Positions 28,554 to 37,617 of a stretch of DNA of 52,108 nt are shown one piece after another (within the stretch, counting starts at the first letter, position 1; every line of letters starts with the position of its first letter). The DNA is from Mycobacterium attenuatum. GTDB taxonomy: Bacteria > Actinomycetota > Actinomycetes > Mycobacteriales > Mycobacteriaceae. Position numbers and translations under genes: made by a program. The notes under the pieces were generated by a model that was not told the DNA's origin, made no database searches, and saw only the letters and a program-made list of their open reading frames with translations. The stretch spans positions 1 through 52,108 of the forward strand of contig NZ_UPHT01000089.1 of NCBI RefSeq assembly GCF_900566085.1, read 5' to 3'.

Positions 28554-29468
28554 TTATCGCTCGCCGGCATGGTCGGCAATGACACGGTCGGCGGTGGCTC
28601 GGGAAACCGCGGCGGCGTGCCGGTCGCCGGCTTCGAGGTGGCCGCGCAAACTCACCAGGGCCTTCCACAGCGCCCAACCACGGCCGCGTGCCCAGGTTGC
28701 GGCGTCGAGGTCCAGTACCTTGCGAAATGCGGCTCTGCTGCCGACGTCGAGGTGGGTCCACGCCAGGACGGTGTCACACGCGGGATCGCCGACACCGCAG
28801 AGCCCGAAGTCGATGACCGCGGTGAGGCGTCCGCGCTGTGTCAGCAGGTTGTCGACGGCAACGTCGCCGTGAAACCAGCACGGTTCGCCGGTCCAGACGC
28901 TGCCGGCGGCGGCGGCCCACACCGCTTGTGCGCCGGCGACGTCGATTTCACCGCCGAGCTCGTCGATGGCTGCGCAGGTTTCCTCCGCGTACACCGATAT
29001 AGGTGCGCCGCGAAAGAAGTTGTGCGGCCCCGGTTCTGGGCCGTCGCCGATGTCGATTCGGCGCAGCGCGCGCAGGAAGCGGGCCAGCGGGCGCACGACC
29101 GGACCCCAGTCGTTGATCGCCTCGGCCGCGGGCGTGCCGTCGAGCCAGCGGTATACCGACCAGTGATGGGAATAATGAAATGCGGGCCGGCCCATCGCGA
29201 CGGGTTGCGGTATGGGCAGCGGCAGCTGAGGTGCCAGCCGGGGCAGCCAATGCTGTTCTTTGGCAACCTGATACGCGTACAAGTCCCCGGCGGGCAACCG
29301 GATCGACAACTCGTCGCCCAGCCGGTAGGTGCGATTGTCGACACCGTGTCGGCTCACCGGAGTGATGGCCAGTGCCGACCACTGCGGGAACTGGCTATCG
29401 ACGAGACGGCGCGCCAACTCCGCGGTGACATCCCGCGGCGAGCACCCGGCGGCGACGTCACAGCACAT
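28554..29468 (-). CDS. Aminoglycoside-phosphotransferase-family (APH/choline kinase-like) protein
   Basis: 304 residues with a kinase-like fold. The Brenner-type catalytic motif is CWFHGDVAVDNLL (HGDxxxxN, about 198-206) and the metal-binding DFG equivalent is VIDFGLCGVGDPACD. The N-lobe has the nucleotide-loop region RHGVDNRTYRLGDELSIRLP with a likely ATP-binding Lys replaced by Arg. Family members phosphorylate small hydroxylated compounds, including antibiotics and sugars; the substrate here cannot be named and resistance should not be assumed. Its ATG overlaps the TGA of the fatty-acid transporter gene by 11 bases, so the two are co-translated. Confidence 0.85.
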   Translation of the reverse strand: MCCDVAAGCSPRDVTAELARRLVDSQFPQWSALAITPVSRHGVDNRTYRLGDELSIRLPAGDLYAYQVAKEQHWLPRLAPQLPLPIPQPVAMGRPAFHYSHHWSVYRWLDGTPAAEAINDWGPVVRPLARFLRALRRIDIGDGPEPGPHNFFRGAPISVYAEETCAAIDELGGEIDVAGAQAVWAAAAGSVWTGEPCWFHGDVAVDNLLTQRGRLTAVIDFGLCGVGDPACDTVLAWTHLDVGSRAAFRKVLDLDAATWARGRGWALWKALVSLRGHLEAGDRHAAAVSRATADRVIADHAGER

Positions 29469-30867
29469 GGGGCGCCACCAGGAGCGCAGCGCTGAAAACC
29501 GCCGAACCGACCAGGAAGGCCACGACGGTAAAGCCCATCACCTGACGGACATTGAGCTTGGCGATGGCCAGCAGCGGCAGCAGCCAAAACGGCTGGATCA
29601 TGTTCGCGACCGCTTCGCCGACGGCGACAGACATCGAGATCAGCCCGAGGTAGGCCGGTGAGGGCTGAGCGATGGCAAGTGCCGAGTCGACCGCGACGGG
29701 CCCCTGCACAGCCCAGTGCCCGCCGCCCGACGGTACGAACAGTGAGATGACGATCGACCCGATGAAGGTCAACAACGGCAGGGTGGACTGGCTGGCGCCG
29801 GTCACCAGCGCCGCCGCGAGCACCGTCTGCAGCGGCTTGCCCGATCCAGCGGGGACATAACCCAGTAGACCGACGATCCCGCCGTACAGCGGGTACTGCA
29901 GCAGCAGCGGGCCAGACACCCTCGCCGCAGCGGAAAACGCGCGGATGAACCGAATGGGTGTGCGGTGTAGCAACGCACTGGTGACCGTGAACAGCATGAC
30001 GGTCGACGAGATGTTCAGCGCAAAGCCGCTCAGCCAGAAGTAACTGAGCCCGGCGGCGAAGACACCGACGTTGAGGATCCACAGGTTTTCCAGCCACTGG
30101 GCAAATGTCCGCTTACCCGCGGGCGGGGCCACGACGGGCTCTTCGTCCTCGAAAACGGCCGGGTCGGGCTCGAGAGGCTGCGCCGGCTCCATCCGCCGGA
30201 TCGCGAGCGCGAGCAGCACCAGTACCACGATCACGGCGACCCAGCTGTAGGGCTGGAAAATCGTCAGATTCAGCGGTACCACCGTTCCGGTCAGCTTGTG
30301 TATCACGTTGATCGGACTGGCGGCATCGGTGTTGGCCAGCGCAATCGACGACGACAGCCCCTGAGTCCAGACGATGAAACCCATGAACGCCGCGGCGACC
30401 AGATAACCGAAATGGGCGCCCGCAAGCCGTTTGGCGGCCTGACGGGCGACCAGCGCCCCCGAGACCAGACCGAGCCCCCAGTTCAGCAACGAAAAGGCCG
30501 CGCTCACAACGAAACACAGCAGTGCTGCCTGGACCTGGTTCGTCGGCTTGCTCGCCACCGCGATGATGGCCCGCTTCAGAACCGGCGCCTCGGCCAGCGT
30601 GTAACCCGTCACCAGGACCAGCACCATCTGGAAGGCGAAGGTGAAGATGTTCTGCGAGCCCCACACGCCGCCGTACCACGCCTTGAGCGCGCCGGCCGGC
30701 GTCGCGCCGTCGACCAGCAGGCCGACCAGTACGGCTACCACGACGGTGAGGATCACCGCGAACAAATACGGATCCGGCATGAGGCGTTCGACATACCGGA
30801 CGCACAGCGCGGTGAGCGGCTGCATCGCGCCGCGTCGCCTACCTTGCCCGTCCTGTTCGGTCGTCAC
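29458..30867 (-). CDS. Short-chain fatty acid transporter (AtoE family)
   Basis: 469 residues and about 12 transmembrane helices. The family signature near the C-terminus is VPSGGGHWAVQGPVAVDSAL, and TQGLSSSIALANTDAASPIN and QMVLVLVTGYTLAEAPVLKR are further conserved segments of PF02667, typified by E. coli AtoE. It is expected to take up short-chain fatty acids such as acetoacetate or butyrate. The start is GTG 30867 (MTTEQDGQGRRRG); a cytoplasmic loop from about 230 to 260 is acidic (EPAQPLEPDPAVFEDEEP). It overlaps the APH-family gene and follows the small membrane-protein gene by 46 bases on the same strand. Confidence 0.88.
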   Translation of the reverse strand: MTTEQDGQGRRRGAMQPLTALCVRYVERLMPDPYLFAVILTVVVAVLVGLLVDGATPAGALKAWYGGVWGSQNIFTFAFQMVLVLVTGYTLAEAPVLKRAIIAVASKPTNQVQAALLCFVVSAAFSLLNWGLGLVSGALVARQAAKRLAGAHFGYLVAAAFMGFIVWTQGLSSSIALANTDAASPINVIHKLTGTVVPLNLTIFQPYSWVAVIVVLVLLALAIRRMEPAQPLEPDPAVFEDEEPVVAPPAGKRTFAQWLENLWILNVGVFAAGLSYFWLSGFALNISSTVMLFTVTSALLHRTPIRFIRAFSAAARVSGPLLLQYPLYGGIVGLLGYVPAGSGKPLQTVLAAALVTGASQSTLPLLTFIGSIVISLFVPSGGGHWAVQGPVAVDSALAIAQPSPAYLGLISMSVAVGEAVANMIQPFWLLPLLAIAKLNVRQVMGFTVVAFLVGSAVFSAALLVAPHVL

Positions 30868-30913
30868 GGGGTCACCCTTGCCTGGACCTTGCCGCGGCCC
30901 TGCCCAGACCTGC

Positions 30914-31297
30914 CTAACCCAGCTCGTCGACCACCAGCCACACCAGTGCGGCGGCGATCAGCAGTAATCCGACTATGACGGCTGCCTGCACCACCGCTGA
31001 CTGGCGGTGCAACCACACCCGCGCCTGCGTGAAACGCCAATCGGTCCACGCATACGCGCGCGCGGCCCACTCGGCTTCGACCGCCAGCAACCGAAATGCG
31101 ACCAGCAGAGCCGGGATACCCAGCTCGGGAAGCAGCACGATGAGCGGAATGGCGGCGACCAGTAACGCGCCGGCGAGCACCGCCTGCGACGCGCGCACCA
31201 CCATCGGCCGGCTCCGGCCGCGCTCGCGATATGCCAGGACCCGGCTCAGCGATTCGTCGCGGGTGACAAGCTGGACGCGCTGGTCGACTGGGTCCAT
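30914..31297 (-). CDS. Small two-to-three-helix membrane protein (Rv1924c-like)
   Basis: 127 residues; Rv1924c is 126 and lies in the same place upstream of fadD31. A basic N-terminus (RVLAYRERGRSRPMVVRASQ) is followed by a hydrophobic hairpin (AVLAGALLVAAIPLIVLLPE, IPALLVAFRLLAVEAEWAAR), an aromatic amphipathic stretch (YAWTDWRFTQARVWLHRQS) and a C-terminal helix (VVQAAVIVGLLLIAAALVWL). This resembles small actinobacterial PGPGW-type membrane proteins, but I am not sure of the family. Function is unknown. It is divergent from fadD31. Confidence 0.75.
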   Translation of the reverse strand: MDPVDQRVQLVTRDESLSRVLAYRERGRSRPMVVRASQAVLAGALLVAAIPLIVLLPELGIPALLVAFRLLAVEAEWAARAYAWTDWRFTQARVWLHRQSAVVQAAVIVGLLLIAAALVWLVVDELG

Positions 31298-31450
31298 GAA
31301 TGCTCCTGGCTGACGCGATCGGCGGGCGGGTTTGGCACGGACTTTAGTGGACCGGTTGCCGGCGGCGGGTTCGATCGGGGCACCCGAGAGGTGACCGAGG
31401 CCACCCGGTCGTTGCCCGGCGGTCCGGGCAGCGGTGCTTAGACTGCGCGT

Positions 31451-33319
31451 ATGAATGACGGTTTCTGGCGGGGCTCCCCGGCTCCAAAAGGCCTGCTGGA
31501 GATCGAGGACTGCCTGGCTGCAGACGGCAGCATCGCGTTACCGCCCGGCACCACCCTGATCTCGCTGATTCAACGCAATATCGCCAATGTCGGCGACTCG
31601 ACCGCGTATCGCTATCTGGACTACACCCGCTCCGCCGAGGGGCAAGCCCGTGAAGTGACCTGGGCGCAGCTCGGGGTGCGCTTGGCGGCCATCGCCGCGC
31701 ACGTGCAACAGCTCGCCGGCGACGGTGACCGGGTGGCCATCCTGGCGCCTCAGGGCATCGACTACGTTGCCGGTTTCTATGCGGCGATCAAGGCCGGCAC
31801 CATTGCGGTGCCGCTGTTTGCCCCGGAATTGCCCGGTCACGCCGAACGTCTCGATACCGCACTGCGCGACTCCGAGCCCACGGTCGTCCTGACGACCACG
31901 GCCGCCAGCGCCGCCGTGGAGGGCTTTCTGGCCACCCATCCGCACCTGCGAAAGCCGCGCGTGCTCACCATCGATCGCATACCGGATTCGGCCGGGGAGC
32001 AGTTCAGTCCGGTCGAGCTGGACATGGACGCCGTGTCCCACCTGCAATACACCTCGGGTTCGACGCGACCGCCGGTCGGCATCGAGATCACCCACCGCGC
32101 CGTCGGCACCAATCTGGTGCAGATGATCCTGTCGATCGACCTGCTCAACCGCAACACGCACGGCGTCAGCTGGTTGCCGCTCTACCACGACATGGGGCTG
32201 TCCATGATCGGCTTCCCGGCGGTGTACGGCGGGCACTCCACCCTGATGTCACCGACCGCGTTTGTCCGGCGGCCGCAGCGGTGGATCCAGGCGCTGGCCG
32301 CGGGGTCGCGGACCGGCCGGGTGGTCACGGCGGCGCCAAACTTCGCCTACGAGTGGACCGCTCAGCGTGGTCTGCCCGCCGAGGGCGACGACATCGACCT
32401 GCGCAACGTCGTGCTGATCATCGGATCCGAGCCGGTCAGCATCGAGGCGATCACGACATTCAACAAGGCGTTCGCGCCCTACGGGCTACCCCGGACGGCG
32501 TTCAAGCCCTCCTACGGCATCGCCGAGGCGACACTGCTCGTTGCGACCATCGACCACGCCGCCGAAACGACGCCGATCTACCTCGACCGGCAACAACTGG
32601 GCACCGGCCGGGCGGTGCGCGTCGCGGCGGATCATCCCAACGCCGTCGTGCAGGTGTCGTGCGGTCACGTCGCGCGCAGCCTGTGGGCCGTGGTCGTCGA
32701 CACCAGTTCCGGCGCCGAACTGCCCGACGGTCACGTCGGCGAGATTTGGCTGCAGGGCGACAACGTCGGCCGCGGCTACTGGGGGCGGCCGGACGAAACG
32801 CGCCACACCTTCGGCGCCAGGCTGCAATCGCAGCTCAGCGGACACAGCCGCGCCAACGGCGCTGCCCTCGACGGCGATTGGCTGCGAACCGGCGACCTGG
32901 GCGTCTACCTCGACGGCGAGCTGTACGTCACCGGGCGAATCGCCGACCTGATCACCATCGACGGCCACGACCACTACCCGCAGGACATCGAGGCCACCGT
33001 CGCGGCGGCATCACCTATCGTCCGGCGCGGATATGTCACGGCTTTCGCGGCACCGGCCAACGAGCTGCCCGGTTTTGAGGATCCGGCCGACACCAGCCCA
33101 CGGCTGGTGATCATCGCCGAACGTGCTGCCGGGACCAGCCACGCCGACCCGCAGCCGGCGATCGGGGCGATCCGGGCCGCGGTTGCCGAACGCCATGGGC
33201 TGACGGCCGCCGACGTGCGTTTCCTGCCCGCCGGAGCCATTCCGCGCACGACCAGCGGCAAGTTGGCCCGCCGGGCCTGCCGCGCCCAATACCTCAGCGG
33301 GACGTTGGGAGCGCGCTAA
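31451..33319 (+). CDS. fadD31: Fatty-acyl-AMP ligase (FAAL) FadD31
   Basis: 622 residues; FadD31 (Rv1925) is 620. The adenylation P-loop is LQYTSGSTRPPVGIEITHRA, in the FAAL form (STRxP instead of STGxPKG). Other core motifs are SWLPLYHDMGLSMIGFPAVY, PNFAYEWTAQRG, FKPSYGIAEATLLVA, and GDNVGRGYWGRPDETRHTF, then WLRTGDLGVYLDGELYVTGR. The C-terminal Lys of adenylation enzymes is in RTTSGKLARRA. FAALs activate fatty acids as acyl-AMP and pass them to polyketide synthases or carrier proteins; no PKS lies in the window. The sulfatase and Sap-like genes follow on the same strand. Confidence 0.93.
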   Translation: MNDGFWRGSPAPKGLLEIEDCLAADGSIALPPGTTLISLIQRNIANVGDSTAYRYLDYTRSAEGQAREVTWAQLGVRLAAIAAHVQQLAGDGDRVAILAPQGIDYVAGFYAAIKAGTIAVPLFAPELPGHAERLDTALRDSEPTVVLTTTAASAAVEGFLATHPHLRKPRVLTIDRIPDSAGEQFSPVELDMDAVSHLQYTSGSTRPPVGIEITHRAVGTNLVQMILSIDLLNRNTHGVSWLPLYHDMGLSMIGFPAVYGGHSTLMSPTAFVRRPQRWIQALAAGSRTGRVVTAAPNFAYEWTAQRGLPAEGDDIDLRNVVLIIGSEPVSIEAITTFNKAFAPYGLPRTAFKPSYGIAEATLLVATIDHAAETTPIYLDRQQLGTGRAVRVAADHPNAVVQVSCGHVARSLWAVVVDTSSGAELPDGHVGEIWLQGDNVGRGYWGRPDETRHTFGARLQSQLSGHSRANGAALDGDWLRTGDLGVYLDGELYVTGRIADLITIDGHDHYPQDIEATVAAASPIVRRGYVTAFAAPANELPGFEDPADTSPRLVIIAERAAGTSHADPQPAIGAIRAAVAERHGLTAADVRFLPAGAIPRTTSGKLARRACRAQYLSGTLGAR

Positions 33320-33466
33320 CGCCCCAGCGTCGGTAAGTGACACTTCGGATCGCGTAACACCTTGGCATTCAGCATGATTGAGCAGCACAACGTCGCCGGC
33401 GCGCGCCATCCGGACCCCCGGGCCCGTTACCCATGTGCCCTGCGCCCGCAGCCGCGAACCTCAAGC

Positions 33467-33481
33467 CACTACGGTGTAGTG
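33467..33481. promoter_or_regulatory. 15-bp palindrome CACTACGGTGTAGTG, TetR-type operator candidate
   Basis: Arms CACTAC and GTAGTG flank a 3-base centre, a perfect inverted repeat of the size bound by TetR-family repressors. It lies about 66 bases upstream of the sulfatase start codon, in the intergenic stretch 33320-33546, in a position suited to cover a promoter. No TetR gene is present in the window, so the regulator would act in trans. Confidence 0.45.
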
Positions 33482-33546
33482 GCCCGGTGTACGGCACCGG
33501 GCGGACCAGAAATCGAGCAGGCTCCAACCCGACCAGCGGAGGCACA

Positions 33547-35874
33547 GTGGTTGACCTACCACGCGGCAGCGAACCATTCACCGGCGTCATCAACCCGACG
33601 GTGACCGGGTCCACCCCGATCAAGCCGACGATCACGTATCCACCCGCGGGTGCTCCCAATGTCGTGGTGGTATTGCTCGATGACGTCGGGTTCGGCGCCG
33701 CGTCCACTTTCGGCGGGCCGGTCCCCACACCCACTCTCGAACGCATTGCCGGAGCGGGCTTGCGCTACAACCAATTCCACACCACCGCGCTGTGCTCCCC
33801 GACTCGCGCGGCGCTGCTGACCGGACGCAACCACCACAGTGCGCACATGGGCACCATCTGCGAGATCGCCTACGGTTTCCCCGGTTACGACAGCGTGCTG
33901 CCGCAGAGCACCGCGACCATCGCGCAGGTGCTGCAGATGAACGGCTACAGCACCGCGCTGATCGGCAAGGCGCACTTCACCCCCACGTGGGAGATCGGCC
34001 CCGCCGGCCCGTTCGACCGGTGGCCCACCGGCCTGGGATTCGAACGCTTCTACGGCTTTCTGGGCGGCGACACGTCGCAGTATGAACCGGCACTCTACGA
34101 CCAGACCACGCCCGTGGAGCCGTATCTGGGGCGCGACGACTATCACCTCACCGAGGACCTGGCCGACAAGGCGATCGAGTGGGTGCGCCGGCAGAAGACG
34201 TCCGCACCCGACAAACCGTTCTTCCTCTATTTCGCGCCCGGGGCGACACACAGCCCGCACCACGTGTGGCCGGAGTGGTCGGACCGGTTCGCCGGCCAGT
34301 TCGACGACGGCTGGGATGCGTTGCGCGAAAAGACATACGCCCGTCAGATCGAGCTGGGGACCATCCCGCCCGGCACCAGGCTGACACCGCGGCCCGAGCA
34401 GATCCCCGCCTGGGCGGACTACGACGACCGGTACAAGCCGGTCGCGCGGCGCCTCATGGAGGTCTACGCCGGGTTCTTGGCCCACACCGACGCGCAGATC
34501 GGACGGGTGGTCGAGGCCATCGACGAGTTGGGGCAATGGGACGACACCCTGTTCATCTATATCTGCGGTGACAACGGCGCGTCGGCCGAGGGAACTCTGC
34601 ACGGTGCCTGGAGTTCGCCGGCGTTTCAAAACGGGCTGCCCGAAGACCCCGAATGGCTCCTTGACCACCTGGCCGACTTCGGCACGGCGCGTTGTGAGAA
34701 CCACTACAACGTCGGCTGGGCCTGGGCGCTCGACGCGCCGTTCCAGTGGATGAAGCAGGTGGCATCGCATTTCGGCGGCACCCGCAACGGAATGGCCGTC
34801 TCCTGGCCGCGCGGTATCACCGGCGCGGGGGAGCAGCGCAGCCAGTTTCACCACGTCATCGACATTGTCCCCACCATCCTGGAGGTCGCCGGCATCGAGA
34901 TGCCCGAGCACGTCAACGGCATCGAGCAGAAGCCGATCGAGGGTGTGAGCATGCGGTACTCGTTCGACGACGCCACCGCCGAAAGCCGGCGCACCACGCA
35001 GTATTTCGAGATCTTCGGCAATCGCGCCGTCTACCACGAAGGCTGGATGGCCTGCTGCTTCCATGGCCGGCTGCCCTGGATCCGTGCCCAGCGCAATATC
35101 CCGTTCGGCGATGAAGAGCGCTGGGAGCTCTACCACATTGCCGAGGACTTCAGCCAGGGTGTCGACCTGGCCGAGCAATACCCGGATAAGCTCGCCGAGT
35201 TGCAGGCCGTATTCGATGCCGAAGCACGCAAATACGACGTGTACCCGCTCAGCGACGCCACTTTGGCGCGGGCGCTGCCCGTCAACCGGCCAACCCTGCT
35301 CGGCGGTCGCACCTCGACCACCTACTACCCGGGCCACGTGCGTATCCCCGAACCGGTCACGCTGAGCTACACCAGCACCTCGTTCACGCTCCGGGCGCAG
35401 CTGCATATCCCGTCCGGGGGAGCGCGGGGGGTGGTCATCAGCATCGGCGGGGCGATGTCCGGGTGGAGTCTCTACCTGCACGACAGCGTGCCCAGCTTCG
35501 CCTACAACTATCTCGGCCACGAGCTCACCACCGTCACCGCACCGGGTCCGCTGACCGAAGGCCAAGTGAATCTTGGGCTTTCGTTCGACTACGACGGCGG
35601 CGGACTGGGCAAGGGGGCATCGGTAACACTGCTGGTCGACGACGCCGCCGTGGCCAGCGGCCGCATCGAACGCACAGTCCCGTTCCGGTTCTCGATGAGC
35701 GGCGAAACGCTGGACGTCGGCGTCGACACCGGCTCGCCGGTTGCACCGTACGGGCACGACTTCGCGTTTACCGGGCGGATCGACCGGATCGACGCCACCG
35801 TCGACCCGCATCCCGCCGACCTCGCGGCCGCGATCGCCGAGGCGGAGATGCGCGCCGCGCTGGGCTCGCAGTAG
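33547..35874 (+). CDS. Type I sulfatase (arylsulfatase family)
   Basis: 775 residues from GTG 33547, chosen because GGAGG lies just upstream; the longer frame to 33433 has no sulfatase features. The formylglycine motif C-x-P-x-R is CSPTRAALLTGRN (Cys about residue 83), to be oxidised by a formylglycine-generating enzyme. Metal-ligand segments are VVVLLDDVGFG (about 38-48), YICGDNGASAEGT, and GKAHFTP. There is no signal peptide, so a cytosolic or separately exported enzyme is likely. Residues from about 600 form a C-terminal beta-rich domain (ISIGGAMSGWSLYLHDSVPS, VDVGVDTGSPVAPYGHDF-like). It hydrolyses sulfate esters. It sits between FAAL fadD31 and a Sap-family membrane protein. Confidence 0.92.
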   Translation: MVDLPRGSEPFTGVINPTVTGSTPIKPTITYPPAGAPNVVVVLLDDVGFGAASTFGGPVPTPTLERIAGAGLRYNQFHTTALCSPTRAALLTGRNHHSAHMGTICEIAYGFPGYDSVLPQSTATIAQVLQMNGYSTALIGKAHFTPTWEIGPAGPFDRWPTGLGFERFYGFLGGDTSQYEPALYDQTTPVEPYLGRDDYHLTEDLADKAIEWVRRQKTSAPDKPFFLYFAPGATHSPHHVWPEWSDRFAGQFDDGWDALREKTYARQIELGTIPPGTRLTPRPEQIPAWADYDDRYKPVARRLMEVYAGFLAHTDAQIGRVVEAIDELGQWDDTLFIYICGDNGASAEGTLHGAWSSPAFQNGLPEDPEWLLDHLADFGTARCENHYNVGWAWALDAPFQWMKQVASHFGGTRNGMAVSWPRGITGAGEQRSQFHHVIDIVPTILEVAGIEMPEHVNGIEQKPIEGVSMRYSFDDATAESRRTTQYFEIFGNRAVYHEGWMACCFHGRLPWIRAQRNIPFGDEERWELYHIAEDFSQGVDLAEQYPDKLAELQAVFDAEARKYDVYPLSDATLARALPVNRPTLLGGRTSTTYYPGHVRIPEPVTLSYTSTSFTLRAQLHIPSGGARGVVISIGGAMSGWSLYLHDSVPSFAYNYLGHELTTVTAPGPLTEGQVNLGLSFDYDGGGLGKGASVTLLVDDAAVASGRIERTVPFRFSMSGETLDVGVDTGSPVAPYGHDFAFTGRIDRIDATVDPHPADLAAAIAEAEMRAALGSQ

Positions 35875-35908
35875 CCGAAATGGAACTGCGACTCGCTATC
35901 CTCAGCCG

Positions 35909-36595
35909 GTGACCGCCATGTGGAGCAGTCTTATCCCGCTGATCCTTGGCGGCGTACTGGAACCGATCGAGATCGTCATCACGATCATGCTGCTGAGCAC
36001 GCCCGCGCACCTTCGCGCGGCCGGTGCCTGGGTGGCCGGGCATATCAGCACCCGCCTGTTGCAGGGCCTGATATTCGGCACCATCCTGCACTGGGGCACC
36101 CGCGCCCGCAGCACTGACGCCACGCACGCGCACCACTGGATTGTGTCAACCATCCTGCTGGTGGTCGCCCTGCTGTTCCTCGTCACCGCGGCGCGAGAAT
36201 TGTTGAGCGACGACGATCCCGAAGCGCCGCCGCCGAAGTGGATGACGATGCTGATGTCGGCGACGCCCGCCAAGGCATTCTTCATCGGCGCGGGTGTCAT
36301 CACGGTTTCGGTCAAGACCTGGGTGTTCACTCTGGCCGCGATCAGCGTGATCGGCAATGCGGGACTGCCGCGCGCCGCCAATATCGCTTCCTACATCGCG
36401 TTCGTGCTGCTGGCCATGAGCGCCAACCTGCTCATCGTCGCCATGGCCGCGCTGTTCCCTACCCAGTCACGCACCCTGTTGGACCGGATCCTGAGCTGGC
36501 TTCAGGACAACAACCGGCCCATCATGGTCGTCGTGGGCACGGTTTTCGGATTCTGGTTCGGGTGGAAAGCCTTGCACGGCTTGGGAATTCTCTAA
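35909..36595 (+). CDS. GAP/Sap-family membrane protein (sulfolipid-addressing-protein-like)
   Basis: About 228 residues from GTG 35909 (ATG 35918 is the alternative) and six hydrophobic segments. The N-terminus LIPLILGGVLEPIEIVITIM and the segments SATPAKAFFIGAGVITVSVK and GTVFGFWFGWKALHGLG are those of PF11139, which includes the mycobacterial Sap protein needed for sulfolipid-1 export and the Gap proteins for glycopeptidolipid export. It probably helps to move a lipid across the plasma membrane. It begins about 35 bases after the sulfatase stop on the same strand, so co-transcription is likely. It ends convergent to, and 4 bases overlapping, the BASS-family gene. Confidence 0.8.
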   Translation: MTAMWSSLIPLILGGVLEPIEIVITIMLLSTPAHLRAAGAWVAGHISTRLLQGLIFGTILHWGTRARSTDATHAHHWIVSTILLVVALLFLVTAARELLSDDDPEAPPPKWMTMLMSATPAKAFFIGAGVITVSVKTWVFTLAAISVIGNAGLPRAANIASYIAFVLLAMSANLLIVAMAALFPTQSRTLLDRILSWLQDNNRPIMVVVGTVFGFWFGWKALHGLGIL

Positions 36596-37442
36596 CCGGG
36601 CGAGGCAGCTTCATGTCGCCGCACCCAACGGATGTAGACGATGCCGACCCCGGCAGTGATCAGGCCGTACAGCGCGACCGCCCCGTGCTCGTCGGTGTCG
36701 GGAAAGTTCGCCGACGCGATGGCCAACGCGGTCGCCGGGTGGCGGCAGCTGCTCGCGAAAGCCACCACCGCCGAAAACCGGCGATCGGGCCCACCCAACA
36801 GATGCCCCGCGGCCAAGGTCGCCACGACGAATACCGCCATGGCGACAAGCGTGGATTCGCCCACCAGCTTCCACATCCGCGGCGCCACGGCGATCAACAG
36901 CACGATCATCGCCACCGGCAGTGCCCAGCGCTGTGCTTTCTCGATGGGTACGGGATGCGCTTGGCCGTCGCCGGCCAGAGTGCCCCGATCGTCATCCCTG
37001 CGATGAGCGGCGCCAACACCGACACCAGCATCAGCCTGCCTATCGCCCACGGGCTGACCACGTACTGATGCCCGAATACGTTGCCCACCAATGTCGCAGC
37101 CACGGCGAGTACGGGAACCGCAAGCACGGCCAGCACGATGACCAGGCCCAACCCGAATTGAACATGCCCGCCGGCCTTTTCCCCGCGGCGGGGCAACAAA
37201 GGCGGCAGGGGCGAGATCGCCAACGTCACCAGCGCGATGGCGACCTCCGGCCGCAGATCCATCACGTGTACCAGCAGCACCGCCCCCCCGGGGGCAACGA
37301 CGAGGACCGCCAACAGCGACCGCGCCAGCAGTGCCGGGCGTTGGGTCAGGTAGCCCACGTCGCCGAAATGTGCGGTCAACCCGTAGCCCAGGATCACGAC
37401 GAACAGGCTTATCTGGAAGGCGAGCTTTGCCGCTTCTGCCAT
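36592..37442 (-). pseudogene. Bile acid:Na+ symporter (BASS)-family transporter, frameshifted
   Basis: The N-terminal part (from ATG 37442: MAEAAKLAFQISLFVVILGY, AIALVTLAISPLPPLLPRRG, MLVSVLAPLIAGMTIGALWP) is in one frame. The C-terminal part (IEKAQRWALPVAMIVLLIAV, VVATLAAGHLLGGPDRRFSA, TALAIASANFP, ending RWVRRHEAASPG) is in another. They join near 36946-36948, where a G run (C run on the coding strand) lacks one base; adding it gives AKRIPYPIEKAQRW and a continuous protein of about 285 residues with 8-9 helices. The P-L-P-P and late SANFP motifs fit PF01758. Either the gene is newly inactive or the sequence has an indel error. Confidence 0.75.
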
Positions 37443-37617
37443 GGTCACGAGGCATAGCCTGCCATGGCGCCCGGCGGCGGCGGCACCGCGTCCGAAAACG
37501 GCTGCCCGGCGCCGTCAGCTCGCAGTCGGTCCGGTACGAACGTCTTCGGCCCCAGAGGAACCGGTTACCCGACACGCGCGACGTGGAGAGCTTGCCCGCC
37601 GCATAGCTGCAGAGGCT

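Noticed and set aside
28005..29495. 496-residue plus-strand frame
   Set aside because: Antisense to the leader-like gene and the APH-family gene; no domain.
33556..35811. 751-residue minus-strand frame
   Set aside because: Antisense to the sulfatase with shadow-type composition.
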